64,000 nucleotides of DNA, from NCBI GenBank assembly GCA_037043015.1, contig CM073323.1, forward strand, positions 2,852,001 through 2,916,000. The letters run 5' to 3'. Positions 44,621 through 54,255 of the stretch are shown in pieces. This DNA is from Bryum argenteum. Its lineage: Eukaryota; Streptophyta; Bryopsida; Bryales; Bryaceae. Under the pieces are notes generated by a model, which saw nothing but the letters and a program-made list of their open reading frames with translations, was not told where the DNA came from and did not search any database. Position numbers and translations under genes: made by a program. The stretch's first letter is position 1, and the number at the start of each line of letters is the position of its first letter.

Positions 44621-45535
44621 ACGCATATTAAAATGAAAAACAACCATTCATAATTGCCATTAATATTTGCAGTGAGGTGGAAAATAGTCTTCTTATTTCC
44701 ACAAAAAGAATGAGATGAAAGTGTCTTGGGAGATTTGGAACGAATGATGTACGTAAGAGGAGTCAATCATGTATAGTAAAAAGTTACAAGATGAAATTCT
44801 GGAAAGGAGGCACATTTAGTCGCAAAGTACAAGCGCTTGGAGATATTATGGTGATGAAGAAGCCCTAGTTAATACAAGAGTTTGCTCGGGAGAAAAGAGG
44901 TGCTCTCTACCATTTCTATGGACTCTTACACAATTAGAAGTGTGCCTTCAAGCATTGACAAGGTAAAGAAAAATTCCATGGAATTGCGGAAACTTGTTGG
45001 ATGCCAGTGGCATTTATGGTTACAACATTTTTTCTGGAGATAATTATATGATGATTTTAAGGGCAACGAATTGTACAAGTGTAGTCAACGTTTTTGTTTA
45101 GCATTCTACAACAACAATTCAATGACAACATGAGACAATCTCAGAATTTGGCGGACGTAGTAGAACCTTTTATTGTACAAGCTGAGCATAATTACTAAAG
45201 ATGAAATCCGAGAGGGAGATGCAACATGTGGCCATGTAGTAACCAAAAAAGAAAACTCTAGTGCAATCCAGGGAGATGAAACTCATTAACATAAATATGA
45301 TAATTATAACGCAGAGTTAGACTCTTTGCGTATACAGGATGGGAAAGAAAGAAGTTTGTATGATCCGCACACCGGAAGAGAATACCAAACTAGAAAACAT
45401 GTGGCGGATAAGGACAAGGGGTGTTGATGATGAAGGACTGAACGAACTCCAAAACCTGTTGATGGAGTACCTACAAGTTGGTTAACAAAGTTAAAAGGCA
45501 TTATTATAGCAATTTTTTGTCGGAGTCGTACTCAT
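44621..45535. other. AT-rich intergenic stretch, no gene recognised
   Basis: No supported coding region. Broken frames around 44800-45500 might be decayed transposon coding sequence, since LTR-like DNA follows directly, but I see no diagnostic reverse transcriptase, integrase or gag motif. Confidence 0.35.
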
Positions 45536-46285
45536 GGATGTCACAGACGTGCCGTAACGGACTTGATCTGTATCTTATAGTGTCACGAACGTACCGTACC
45601 AAGTGTCATGCGCACCCAAGAGTTTACGGTGATCAACCTTATATTTAAAGAACTTTCCAGAGTTTGTTTACCAAGAATAGTCTTTAAGGCTAAGTTTCTA
45701 GAAGATTCTTGAACCTTCTACTATGTCCTAAAAATTTCTACTAGATTCTAGAAGTTTTTGAAGCTTTTATGTAAACTGTCTAGTGTCCGGAAGCTTTTAC
45801 TTCTCCTTCCTAAATTCAAGAAGTTTCAACCTTACCTTTCTAGATTCCGGAAGTTCATTAAGCTTCAAAAGGTTCTATGGCTGCTTATAGGGTCTTACAT
45901 GGGATGCTTCTTAGATTTAGTAAGCTTCCACTTCACCTTCCTCCGTTCTAGAAGTCTCTAAGCCTCTGAAAGGTCCTATGGCTGCTTCCACAATCTCACT
46001 CCCAGTGCTTCCTTTAGCCTAGTATATATAGGAGAGTTGAAGGTTGTTATTCTTCCCACTCTTCAACAGCAGATGTATTTACTCTTCTCATTATCAATCC
46101 TACTTTGTATTCCCTGACTTTGAGTGTCATTCCGAATCTCATGTGAGCAATCCTCTCACTTCTTGTCTATCTTGGTCTTTCTTTAAAGTCTCCCTTTAAT
46201 GTTGTTTTTGCTATTGCCCTTGAGTTGTTGTTCGCAACACACAAGTTTCTTTGTGGTCTTCAGTAACTCCGCAGCACAAAAACTT
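45536..46285 (+). mobile_element. LTR-like retrotransposon fragment (solo LTR), copy 1
   Basis: The block starts near a repeated TGTCAC..ACGT.CCGTA word (45538 and 45589), contains many AGAAG-type short repeats, and carries a TATA box (TAGTATATATAGGAGAG, about 46020) followed by a pyrimidine-rich stretch with CTTCTCATTATCAAT. This is the organisation of a plant Copia LTR (U3, TATA, R/U5). It ends near GCAACACACAAG. No internal coding region is recognised beside it, so it may be a solo LTR. Exact ends are uncertain. Confidence 0.5.
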
Positions 46286-46316
46286 CTCAAAAGCTTTTTT
46301 GAAGAGCAATAGTTAA

Positions 46317-46625
46317 GTATACTAGTTTATGAAGGTCCCATAGCTACTTCTGGGACTTTACATTAGAAGTTTTTTATAGACTAATATATATGGAGAGCTA
46401 AGAACTATTAGTTCCGACTCTCTATAATACAAATTGAGCCTATTCTTTTTGTTATCAATACCATCTCTACTTTCTCTTCTTTATAATCTCATTCAGAGTC
46501 TTGTGAGAATTCCCGCACTTCCTATTCTGATTTAGTCATCCTTAGAGGATTCCCCTCAACATTGCTGTTGTTCCAATATTTGAACTGTAATCCACAAGAA
46601 TAGAGCATCATCAGAACTCCTTAAA
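46317..46625 (+). mobile_element. LTR-like fragment, diverged copy 2
   Basis: This is colinear with the 3' half of the preceding block: GGTCCCATAGCTACTTCTGGGA versus GGTCCTATGGCTGCTTCCAC, a second TATA (ACTAATATATATGGAGAG), TTTTTGTTATCAATAC versus CTTCTCATTATCAATC, and an ending near GTAATCCACAAG. It is a truncated, older or related LTR next to the first. Confidence 0.5.
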
Positions 46626-47459
46626 GGACATTTACCACTTTTAGCATTGATAGTGTTGTTATCGTCACCTTATGTATGGATGGACAAACAAAGAGTAGGA
46701 AATAATGCAATGGAATATTGGGTTTTACTACACTTGAAAGCGAATGATCCACTATACCTTGTCGCCTAGGTGAAAAGAGCCACTATATATAGTTGGTGAC
46801 ATTGTTTATTTTGGAAAGCAATTAACAGTTGGTAGATGCTATAATGGAGGAGGTAAAAGACTATGCAGACCGATTATTTGCATGGAGGATGTAGCCACAT
46901 GATGTGCTACAAGCTACATAGAGAAGGAGTCATTGCAATCAGATTACATTGGTTTTGATAGTAGAATATCCTCTACACTTGCAGTTATAGGTTTGATACA
47001 ACTTTCTATACTTCCAATCATAGGTTTGATACAATGGATATTGTAAAGAATGCATTGTACTTTCAAATGGTGTCAGATGTATTTTGGAATTGTGCTTAGA
47101 GAATTTTTTTATTATGTTGTACCTAATGTGAAATGACAAGATTTTCCATCATGAAATCCACTTGAAACTAGAAGCTCATCAAAGTCTTAAATGTCACCTA
47201 GAAGCATGACTAGGGGTGTCAAATGATTCTTGCATACTCTCGAAAAAAAGATTCAAGCCAAATTTCTTGAGAAACACTTAATAAGTTTTCTCCACTATTG
47301 GATTTAACTTTATTTTTTGTGAACGATGGAGTTAGAATCTAGTCTTAGTAGTAGAAATCTTGACCAAATCAAAGATGTCTTGTGGATAAGCCGCAGATTT
47401 GAGTACAAAGGGTCTAGTTATGGACTAATAAGTGTTCCCCTATTTAAAAAGTGTTTCCA
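46626..47459. other. AT-rich intergenic sequence with a dispersed repeat end
   Basis: No gene. The part at 47290-47450 resembles 61500-61640 (words TTGGATT..ACTTTA.TTTTTG, TTAGAATCTAG or TTAGATTCTAG, GTAGAAATCTTGA or CTAGAAACCTTGA, GATTTGAGT.C.AAGGGT) and so belongs to a dispersed repeat. Confidence 0.45.
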
Positions 47460-47479
47460 TTACATGAAATCTCACACAA

Positions 47480-48260
47480 ACGTCGGTGCCGCGGCATTTT
47501 CGTGCTCGTCATTTTTTTCTCGCCTCCCTCCACGAGGAACCACTCATCTTCCTTTCGTTTTAGATGCAGTGGCCTTTGCAGAAGTTCTGGTGATCGACCA
47601 GGTGAGCTCCTCGAGGCCTTCTTCTCGATCGTTTACCTCGTCCTCGGATTCGCCCTCGCATGACGACTCTCTCGCCCAACAGTATTCACCGTTCTCATTC
47701 TCATTTTGCATCTTGTAGATTTGTAGTCACCAATATCGACAAGCAGAACTCGTTCCGCGTGACTGCTGCTCGTCCCGTCCGAGCTGTAATCGACAAGCTT
47801 GACGAGAGGAGATCATCGGAAGATCGCTGGAGCGCGTGACGAGAAGGTCGATCGCTGGAGGTCGGCGCCGGCGCCGGAGATCACCGGGAGATCGCTGGAG
47901 CGCGTCCCGAGGAGGTCGATCGTTGGAGGTCCGGTCGCGTCGGCTAGTCGGCTTCTCGATGCTGTCGCCGCTCGTGTTGCTGCTCTCGTTGGAGGTCGCC
48001 GCTGGTCGGCTTCTCGCTTCGGAGGTCGGAGGTCGCCGCTGCATGCAGCCTTACGCCTACTGCCGCTCCATCGTAAGTCGCCTTTGTAACTCGCTGCTGC
48101 AACCCGGTGTCTGTATCGTTCCTCTCTTCAAGCACATCTGCATCGCAGACATCCATTACCTCACTCAAAGCTCCTCTGGCCAAGCTGCTCTACGTAAAGA
48201 TCATGGAGATCCATGCTGTGTCTGTGTTGTTGCAGCTCCAGGTGTTGCAATTTCGTTGAA
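47480..48260 (+). other. GC-rich block with a short internal duplication; possible transcribed unit of unknown nature
   Basis: Base composition changes sharply from AT-rich to GC-rich. Between 47810 and 47940 a unit of about 68 bases containing AGATCGCTGGAGCGCGT and GAGGTCGATCG occurs twice. Frames on both strands are open for 80-140 codons but encode low-complexity Arg/Ser-rich peptides with no recognised domain. It could be a leader of a transposon or an uncharacterised gene. I do not assign a product. Confidence 0.35.
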
Positions 48261-48599
48261 TCTCTAGCATTTTCGTTGCTGTAGAACTTCTTTCATTCTA
48301 TATAATATCAGCTTGTTTACAAGCTGTGTTGTTTGTGTACAATTTCTGGTGGTTGTTCGAGTACGTAGTGCCCATGCTGCCGTTTGGTTTTTGCTGCAAA
48401 TATCAGCAAGATCTTCTGGGCTGCAGACATTCAATGCTGCAGTCTGTTTTTGTAAGTTGATGTTTCATTTGAGTTTCATTGGTTTGTTGTTTGTGATAAT
48501 GGCAGCTATGACATAAATGTAGCTGTCTTTTCTAACCTGTGGTGGTAAAATTCTGCGTGATCGTTGTATTTTCTTTATTTTTGTGGAAGTGCGCACACT

Positions 48600-49531
48600 G
48601 TCCCTCTAAACTGTAAAACGTCCCACGACAAGGAGGATGGCTTTAGAACCGAGTGTTAACTTGCCCCAGCTGCCCTGAGGTCAAAGCAGAGCTTTGACTT
48701 TGAATTATCATCAAATTGCGGGGTATCTCTTCACATGAATCAGCTTGCTAGATAGACAGAAGAAAACCCCACGATCTGCCTAAGTATCGAAGTTAACCCA
48801 CCAAACATGATCGAATGGCTAGCCTGACCGGACCCAGATCGACCACATTCTGGTCGATGTCGACCTTGAGGAGTTAACTTCCAACTGGTACTCGTGGTGC
48901 ACAAATTAGAGGCAGCTCAATTCAAGCTTGCCTGGAAAGGCTTCCACTCCTTGTCTTGGTTATTACATCCTGAAAGTGTCGTTGCAGACAATGAATCCTG
49001 TTCGTTGTCTTGGTTAGAATCTCCTGAAGGTGTTGCAGACAATAGATTTCATACTTAATATAACATGCACTGGCGACATGGTAATTGGATTCAGCTTCTC
49101 TTCCGAAGGTTCAAACTCCCAAGTCTCGTTGGGTGTTTCCGAAGACCGACCAGACTCGAAGCCTTGGTAGGATTGCAAGCCTCCTTGGGAGTCGCTTGAG
49201 AATTCCAATAAAAAGGAGGCTTCTGCAGACCTACTCCTTGAGTCCTTGTCAGAAGGTAACTCATGAAGAAATGTTTCTTAGTTGAAGATGCTGATGCCCT
49301 ACAGGAGTGACAATATTATCACTAGAAAATTGTCTGTAGAAAACTTGGTGATTGCTTTTCACGTAAGCATCAGAGACAGCGTGGTCATTGTAGGTCTTTG
49401 ACATTATCACCTGACTAGCATCTTCGAAGTTTCAGTTTCCACCCTAAAATTTGAAAGTATCCAACTTGATTTCTAAATAGGTGCCTGCGAAATTAGGAGT
49501 TAGCTCTAGTTACCAGACACAAGCCCGAGAC
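48600..49531. other. Upstream region of the first RING gene
   Basis: No independent gene is recognised. A short repeated stretch (CTTGTCTTGGTTA near 48950 and GTTGTCTTGGTTAGAAT near 49005, each followed by CCTGAA.GTGT) is present. A possible acceptor (TTTCTAAATAG before 49481) suggests that a leader or first coding exon could lie here. Confidence 0.35.
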
Positions 49532-50041
49532 ATGAGGAACCCGTCTTCGAAATTTGCAACTAAGAAACAGATAATGGAGTGGATGGAAACCGAAACCTGC
49601 CCTATCTGCCTGAATCCTCCGACGGCTCCAGTGACTACCAAGTGCGGTCACCTCTTCTGTGAGTTTTGCATATACATGTGGTTGCAGGATGATAAGAAAC
49701 CGTGCCCTACGTGCCGAGCTCCCTTAGTTTTCAACAAGGAGAAGGGCATAATCCGGCCTACGTTCATCTGTACCTCCGTACATTCTCCGTCTTCCTCCGA
49801 AGTTGGTATGTCTACAGGAGAAGACGATGGCAGAGTACCCAATATGCCCGGTCCAGTCTTCGTCATCGACTTGATGGACGACGCCAGCCCTGAGAATTCC
49901 CTTTCCAACGATGAAGTCGAAGAAGACGACGCCAGCCCAGAGAACTCCCTTCCCAATGATGAAGTCGAATCATCCTGTTCGAACCATTTGAATTTGCTTC
50001 ACCATGATGAAGGCGACCCATCAGTCGACTCATCACCATGA
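49532..50041 (+). CDS. RING-type (C3HC4) E3 ubiquitin ligase-like protein 1
   Basis: The frame encodes 169 residues from the ATG at 49532. A C3HC4 RING is complete: CPIC, then CGHLFCEFCIYMWL, then CPTC; the Cys/His order is that of plant RMA-like RING proteins, which act as ubiquitin ligases. The remainder is acidic and disordered, with an internal duplication (DDASPENSLSNDEVE and DDASPENSLPNDEVE). No C-terminal membrane anchor is visible, unlike true RMA proteins. The reading frame is open upstream to 49481 after a possible splice acceptor, so an extra 5' exon is possible. The end is convergent with the LUX-like gene, about 280 bases between stop codons. Confidence 0.8.
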   Translation: MRNPSSKFATKKQIMEWMETETCPICLNPPTAPVTTKCGHLFCEFCIYMWLQDDKKPCPTCRAPLVFNKEKGIIRPTFICTSVHSPSSSEVGMSTGEDDGRVPNMPGPVFVIDLMDDASPENSLSNDEVEEDDASPENSLPNDEVESSCSNHLNLLHHDEGDPSVDSSP

Positions 50042-50323
50042 GGACCCGAGGCACTTTGTCTCACCAGGAAATTCGATATCATTGAAGACGCTCTCCACGG
50101 ATGAAGAATCACGCGTGTTCACGCACCTTCTGAAGAAATTGAATAGGAAGGATAGCTTCTCCTACATGGTAGTTCAGTTCCCAGGATGATAGACAGACAC
50201 TCAACAAACACATCCTAGGGCAGGAAACATCCAGAGTTCAGTGATTCAAAGGATCTCATATATAAATAAAGAGAAGCTTGTTCATATTGAATGTACACAA
50301 AGCATGCCTTCGATTGTATTATG

Positions 50324-51636
50324 TCAACCTTGGTTTGTAGGAAACAACGGAAGTACACGGTCGGTAGGCAGGTTCTGAGAGTTTCGCTGTGTCTGGCTAC
50401 CAGAGGGCTCGGGTATGGCCATCCGAGGATCCGGCATGGGCATGTACCTGCCAGCAACAGCCTGCCCGTAAGGCATGTGCTCATATCCACCGAAAGGACC
50501 AGGCCGAACGAGACCCTGATAAGGCATAGGCATGATCGGCGTGTTGTAAGCCGAGGCGCCACCATCTTGCTGAATGTAGTGAGAAGGCATGATCCCTGGC
50601 GGCAAGGGCGTCGACGAAAACAAATGATCAGACGGGGAAGGTCCAACATCATTCGAATGACCAGCTTGCATCCGCTTCAAATGCAATCGATACTTCTGGA
50701 GATGACTCGCCACATTCTCCCTCGTCAACCCCTCGACATTCATCAGCTGCATGATGGTTTTCGGCACGGCGTTTTTGATCCCGAGATGACCAACCGCTTC
50801 CACGAATCGCTTGTGGAGCTGCGGAGTCCATACAATTCGTGCCGGCCGCTTCGAGTTTGGATCCTCGTCGTTGTTGGAGCTCATGGGACCTCCTGCGGAA
50901 TTGACGTCGTCCAGCTCAAACTCGGCCGCGGCGCCCTCGCTCCTTGGATCCTCGTCTCTCCTGTTCCCCTCGGACCTGGCCTGGTAGAGGCCATATGGGA
51001 GCGGTGTCGTCCGAACTGGGATGTCGGCCTCTTCCGTATCCATGTCGGTGGTGCGATACTCTCGTCCTGCGGGAGAGGCTTGCAATTGAGCTCCGGCATT
51101 GAAGCTCTTCACCCCTGCCTTTTCGTTTCCGCTTGTACACGGTTGTCGTGGAATCTCTGCTCTGAAAGCTCCACTGTAGTCCATGCGATCTTCGACTGTG
51201 TGGACTCGATTCTCCGCTCGCAAGCCTCTACGGAAGGAATCTTCTTCCGTTCGGTTGGCTCGCCCCTCCTGTTCCACTCGCCGGCCCTCCACTCCATAGC
51301 CATAGCCACCTGCAAAATCTCGAGCTCATAAACCCCACTCTCCAAACTGCTCAAAAACTTTGCTAAAGCCAGACAGCAAAGTAATTTCGTACCTTCTTGT
51401 TCTTGGTATGCTGGAAATGGGTCAAAAGACGGAGAAGTCTTCTGCTTGAAGATATTGTGAAGGGTAGACTTCGATTCTCTCCGAACGTCTTCTTCCGTCA
51501 TCGGCTCATCGTGTTTGATTCTGAAGGAATTCGCAAGCATTCGGGAGATCAAAGGATGAGACAGAGGCGTGATATCTGCTTTCGAGGGAAGACCTTTCGT
51601 CCACTCCGACTCATGCTCATCATCCTTCCTCGCCAT
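50324..51636 (-). CDS. LUX: LUX/PCL1-like GARP (MYB-like) transcription factor
   Basis: Two exons on the minus strand, 51636-51393 and 51309-50324, separated by an 83-base GT-AG intron (409 aa). The single GARP/MYB-like DNA-binding domain lies at about 236-297: KRPARIVWTPQLHKRF, GHLGIKNAVPKTIMQLMNVE, GLTRENVASHLQKYR. This is nearly the LUX ARRHYTHMO/PCL1 sequence, and the C-terminal MPMPYQG and Met/Pro/Gly-rich tail is also LUX-like. In angiosperms LUX is the DNA-binding part of the evening complex with ELF3 and ELF4 and represses clock targets at dusk. The N-terminal region (LSHPLISRMLANSFRI) precedes an acidic stretch. The telo-box palindrome at 51803 is about 170 bases upstream. Antisense open frames here are shadows. 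Confidence 0.93.
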
Positions 51637-51802
51637 GGCAAAAACCAGCTCGCACACTAAAATTGTTCCCTGTACATTACATTTCTGCTGTGATTCTGGC
51701 TCTGGCTAAGAAATCGCCACTCGCTACAGAAACTTTCAAACCGCAATCGCATGAATTGTACACTAAAGCTTGCGATTGTTGAGCTACGATCTCTCTGAGA
51801 CA

Positions 51803-51818
51803 AAACCCTAATTAGGGT
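51803..51818. promoter_or_regulatory. Palindromic telo-box pair in the LUX-like promoter
   Basis: AAACCCTAATTAGGGT is a nearly perfect inverted pair of telomere-type heptamers, about 170 bases upstream of the ATG. Its position and symmetry suggest a protein-binding site; a role is inferred, not shown. Confidence 0.5.
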
Positions 51819-51985
51819 ACAGTGAGCGCAAGAGGTTGGGAATTGGAAGAGGAGGTGGGTGGTCATTCATTCATTGTGGATGCGAGTCCTTCCGCAAATG
51901 AGGGGTGAGAGAATAAGTTCATAATGGCTTTTGCTTATCCAATAACCCTTTTGCCACCCGGACGCTTGTCACGAGGCGTTCATCC

Positions 51986-52039
51986 AAAGAAGATCTGAAC
52001 AACAAAGAAGATCTGAGGAACAAAGAAGATCTGAAGAAC
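51986..52039. repeat. 18-bp tandem repeat, three units
   Basis: AAAGAAGATCTGAACAAC and two variants (GAGGAAC and GAAGAAC ends) follow each other at 51986, 52004 and 52022. The array directly precedes the inverted-repeat element at 52062. Confidence 0.9.
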
Positions 52040-52061
52040 TGGTATAAATAAGGGCGGGTTC

Positions 52062-52209
52062 GTACTACGGTGGAGAAGTCCACCCGTCTCCACCAATCAA
52101 GAAATCAAGAAGAAATCCCAAATGTGATTGGTTGTAATTGAGGCTCTTAGAATGTGATTGGTTGAAAATGAAATTCTTGACTGATTGGTGGCTTTTCCCA
52201 CCGTAGTGG
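52062..52209. mobile_element. Hairpin-forming MITE-like inverted repeat
   Basis: The left arm GTACTACGGTGG..GAAG..CCACC and CCACCAATCAAGAA and AATGTGATTGGTTG is mirrored on the right by AATGTGATTGGTTG (direct internal copy) and TTCTTGACTGATTGGTGG and CCCACCGTAGTGG. Outer arms of about 35 bases pair with few mismatches. No coding capacity. Target duplications are not clear, so the superfamily is unassigned. Confidence 0.6.
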
Positions 52210-52511
52210 AACGTGTTCTAATGTCCCAATTCCAAGATCATGACACAAATCGATGTGAGTGTTTAGAAGATTGCCAACAAGAAAGAATTAGGTTGACTAA
52301 AGCCTTAAGTCGCCACAGATTGAAGACACAACCTCACTTAGGGCAACAATTATGAGTTTTAGGCCGCTTTACTGGTAAGGACTTTACTAGTAAGGAATTT
52401 GATAGTAAGAACTTTACTAGTGTGCTTCTACACTAAATAAATACTTGGAAATTGGTATTTTCTATGCATGTCCTCATCCCGACCTTGTCCATGTCCCTGT
52501 TTGAAACAATG

Positions 52512-52671
52512 TTTATCTCTCCTTCCTAAACCTTAACAACATCTTTATCTCTCCTTCCTAAACCTTAACAACATCTTTATCTCTCCTTCCTAAACCTTAA
52601 CAACATCTTTATCTCTCCTTCCTAAACCTTAACAACATCTTTATCTCTCCTTCCTAAACCTTAACCTTGTC
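52512..52671. repeat. 32-bp tandem repeat, five units
   Basis: TTTATCTCTCCTTCCTAAAC starts at 52512, 52544, 52576, 52608 and 52640, followed by CTTAACAACATC in the first four units. Units are identical, which points to recent expansion or slippage. Confidence 0.97.
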
Positions 52672-53179
52672 CCAAACCGTGACCCTTTTAAAACCCTATC
52701 TTGTTCTTGTGCCTATTTACCCAAGTCGCTAGAATAGAAAGGCAAAAAGGCTTCACAATCCACTTTTTTATTTTTTGTAACTTTTAAGAATCAGGTTCTT
52801 TTTGCAAATTTCCATAATTTTTAGAACCATGAATGCTTCAAATTTTCATATCTTGCAATCCACACGTCGGATTGGTAATACGATTGTTGACGACACTCCC
52901 ACATAAAACACACTTCCAACGACACCTTCGCCTTCATCCAACTAGCGGTCTTCAAGATCTTGTTCACAACACTTGCATTCAAATAGATACATGTCTAAAC
53001 ATTTAGAAATTTCAACACCTAATCCACTTGGGGCCCAAGTCAAGATTTGATTCAAGTCCAATTTGGCATTGATAGGATTGGACTCTAGCTCTAATATGAA
53101 GGGACCCCAAAGGTAGCAAGTTTTTGTAATCCAAATATCGAACAATATGAGTGATGAATAAGGGATATTTCACTAAAAA

Positions 53180-53432
53180 CCTCAATTCCGTTAAAATGGC
53201 ACTATGCCATGTGCCATTTTGTCACACCAAATCTTACATATGTGCTCACATGGAATGATGTATTCTGTAATATCACAATGTTATTGATAATATCACTCTT
53301 TTATGTACATTGTTACGCATTTTCCATAATATCACCTTCAAATTCTGTTATATCACATGGTTTTTGAACTGCAGTTCAGAAAGTTGAGGTATGCCATTTT
53401 AGCGGCATAACGCCATTTTAACGGAATTGGGG
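53180..53432. mobile_element. Non-autonomous DNA transposon with TIRs (reference copy of the family)
   Basis: The left terminus CCTCAATTCCGTTAAAATGG is mirrored by the right terminus CCATTTTAACGGAATTGGGG, inverted repeats of about 20 bases with one or two mismatches at the outermost bases. The 253-bp interior is AT-rich, rich in the word ATATCAC, and non-coding. An inverted relative lies at 7540-7776, and termini of the same type appear near 13853 and 61815. The target-site duplication is not evident, so the superfamily is not assigned. Confidence 0.8.
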
Positions 53433-53849
53433 ATCAAAGAGAAAATTATAGTTTTTATTTTCAAATTTCAATGTGGCAAGAAGTTAAGTTTTAGCTAAAA
53501 TTTAGGTTGCTCAATTTATAATTGCACCTACAACCCTTTCTTCTTAATTTTAAAAATAACTTTCAATGAATTCCAAAGTCATGATTTCCATTGGCCCATT
53601 TCCAACAAACTTTTTCATCTTACTTTATATACACTCGTTCACAACCTATTCCAAGGTGCAAGTGGATTCCCACAAACTTTGCACGTCTTCTAAAAATGAT
53701 CTCTTGAAGACTCCACAACAAGCTTTTTCAAGTGAAGCTTGTAGTTGAAAGCTTCTAATATAAAGTTGGCCCAAGCTTGTAGATTCCCACAAAATATAAA
53801 CATGTTGCATTCTTGCAATATATTTTGAATCAAAACAATTATTGTTTTG

Positions 53850-53875
53850 TTTTTTTTTTTTTTTTTTTTTTTTTT
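53850..53875. repeat. Poly(T) tract, 26 bases
   Basis: Homopolymer T run about 380 bases upstream of the CDC50 start codon. Its orientation is opposite to that expected for the tail of a plus-strand retrocopy, so it does not mark the end of the CDC50 gene. Confidence 0.9.
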
Positions 53876-54255
53876 AGAAATGAGTGAAATTACCTTCAAC
53901 ACATTACCAAAATAAAATTTCCAAAACCCTAATTGCACTTTTTCCTCAAAGGTTGGCATACAAACTTGGTTTAAATTCCATTCAATGCACATTGGTCCAA
54001 TTTCAAGTGACAAGGAGAGGATTCATCTACACACACTACTCACTATGCTTTGCAAATGCCAAAAGAAGATATCCAACTCTAATATCATTGTAATTTGTAT
54101 TCCAAAGCTTTGGATTGATGTGCAAAGCATTAAATTTTGAACCTTTTTCAAGTCGTAACACTTCAACAAAGTAATTCCATTTCGAGGTCATATGAAAACT
54201 TGAAAACTACTTGAAAATTAACATTACTATACAAATACTGCAACAAAATCCAAAA

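Noticed and set aside
47326..47718. 130-codon open frame near 47.4 kb as a gene
   Set aside because: Its first third lies in a dispersed repeat also found at 61.5 kb, and the rest is low-complexity Ser-rich sequence without a domain.
50291..51331. 346-codon open frame on the plus strand opposite the LUX-like gene
   Set aside because: It is the shadow of a GC-rich coding exon; the minus strand carries the unmistakable GARP domain and correct splice sites.
53850..53875. Poly(T) tract as the reverse-oriented tail of the CDC50 retrocopy
   Set aside because: A retrocopy on the plus strand would leave poly(A) after its 3' end, not poly(T) before its start.
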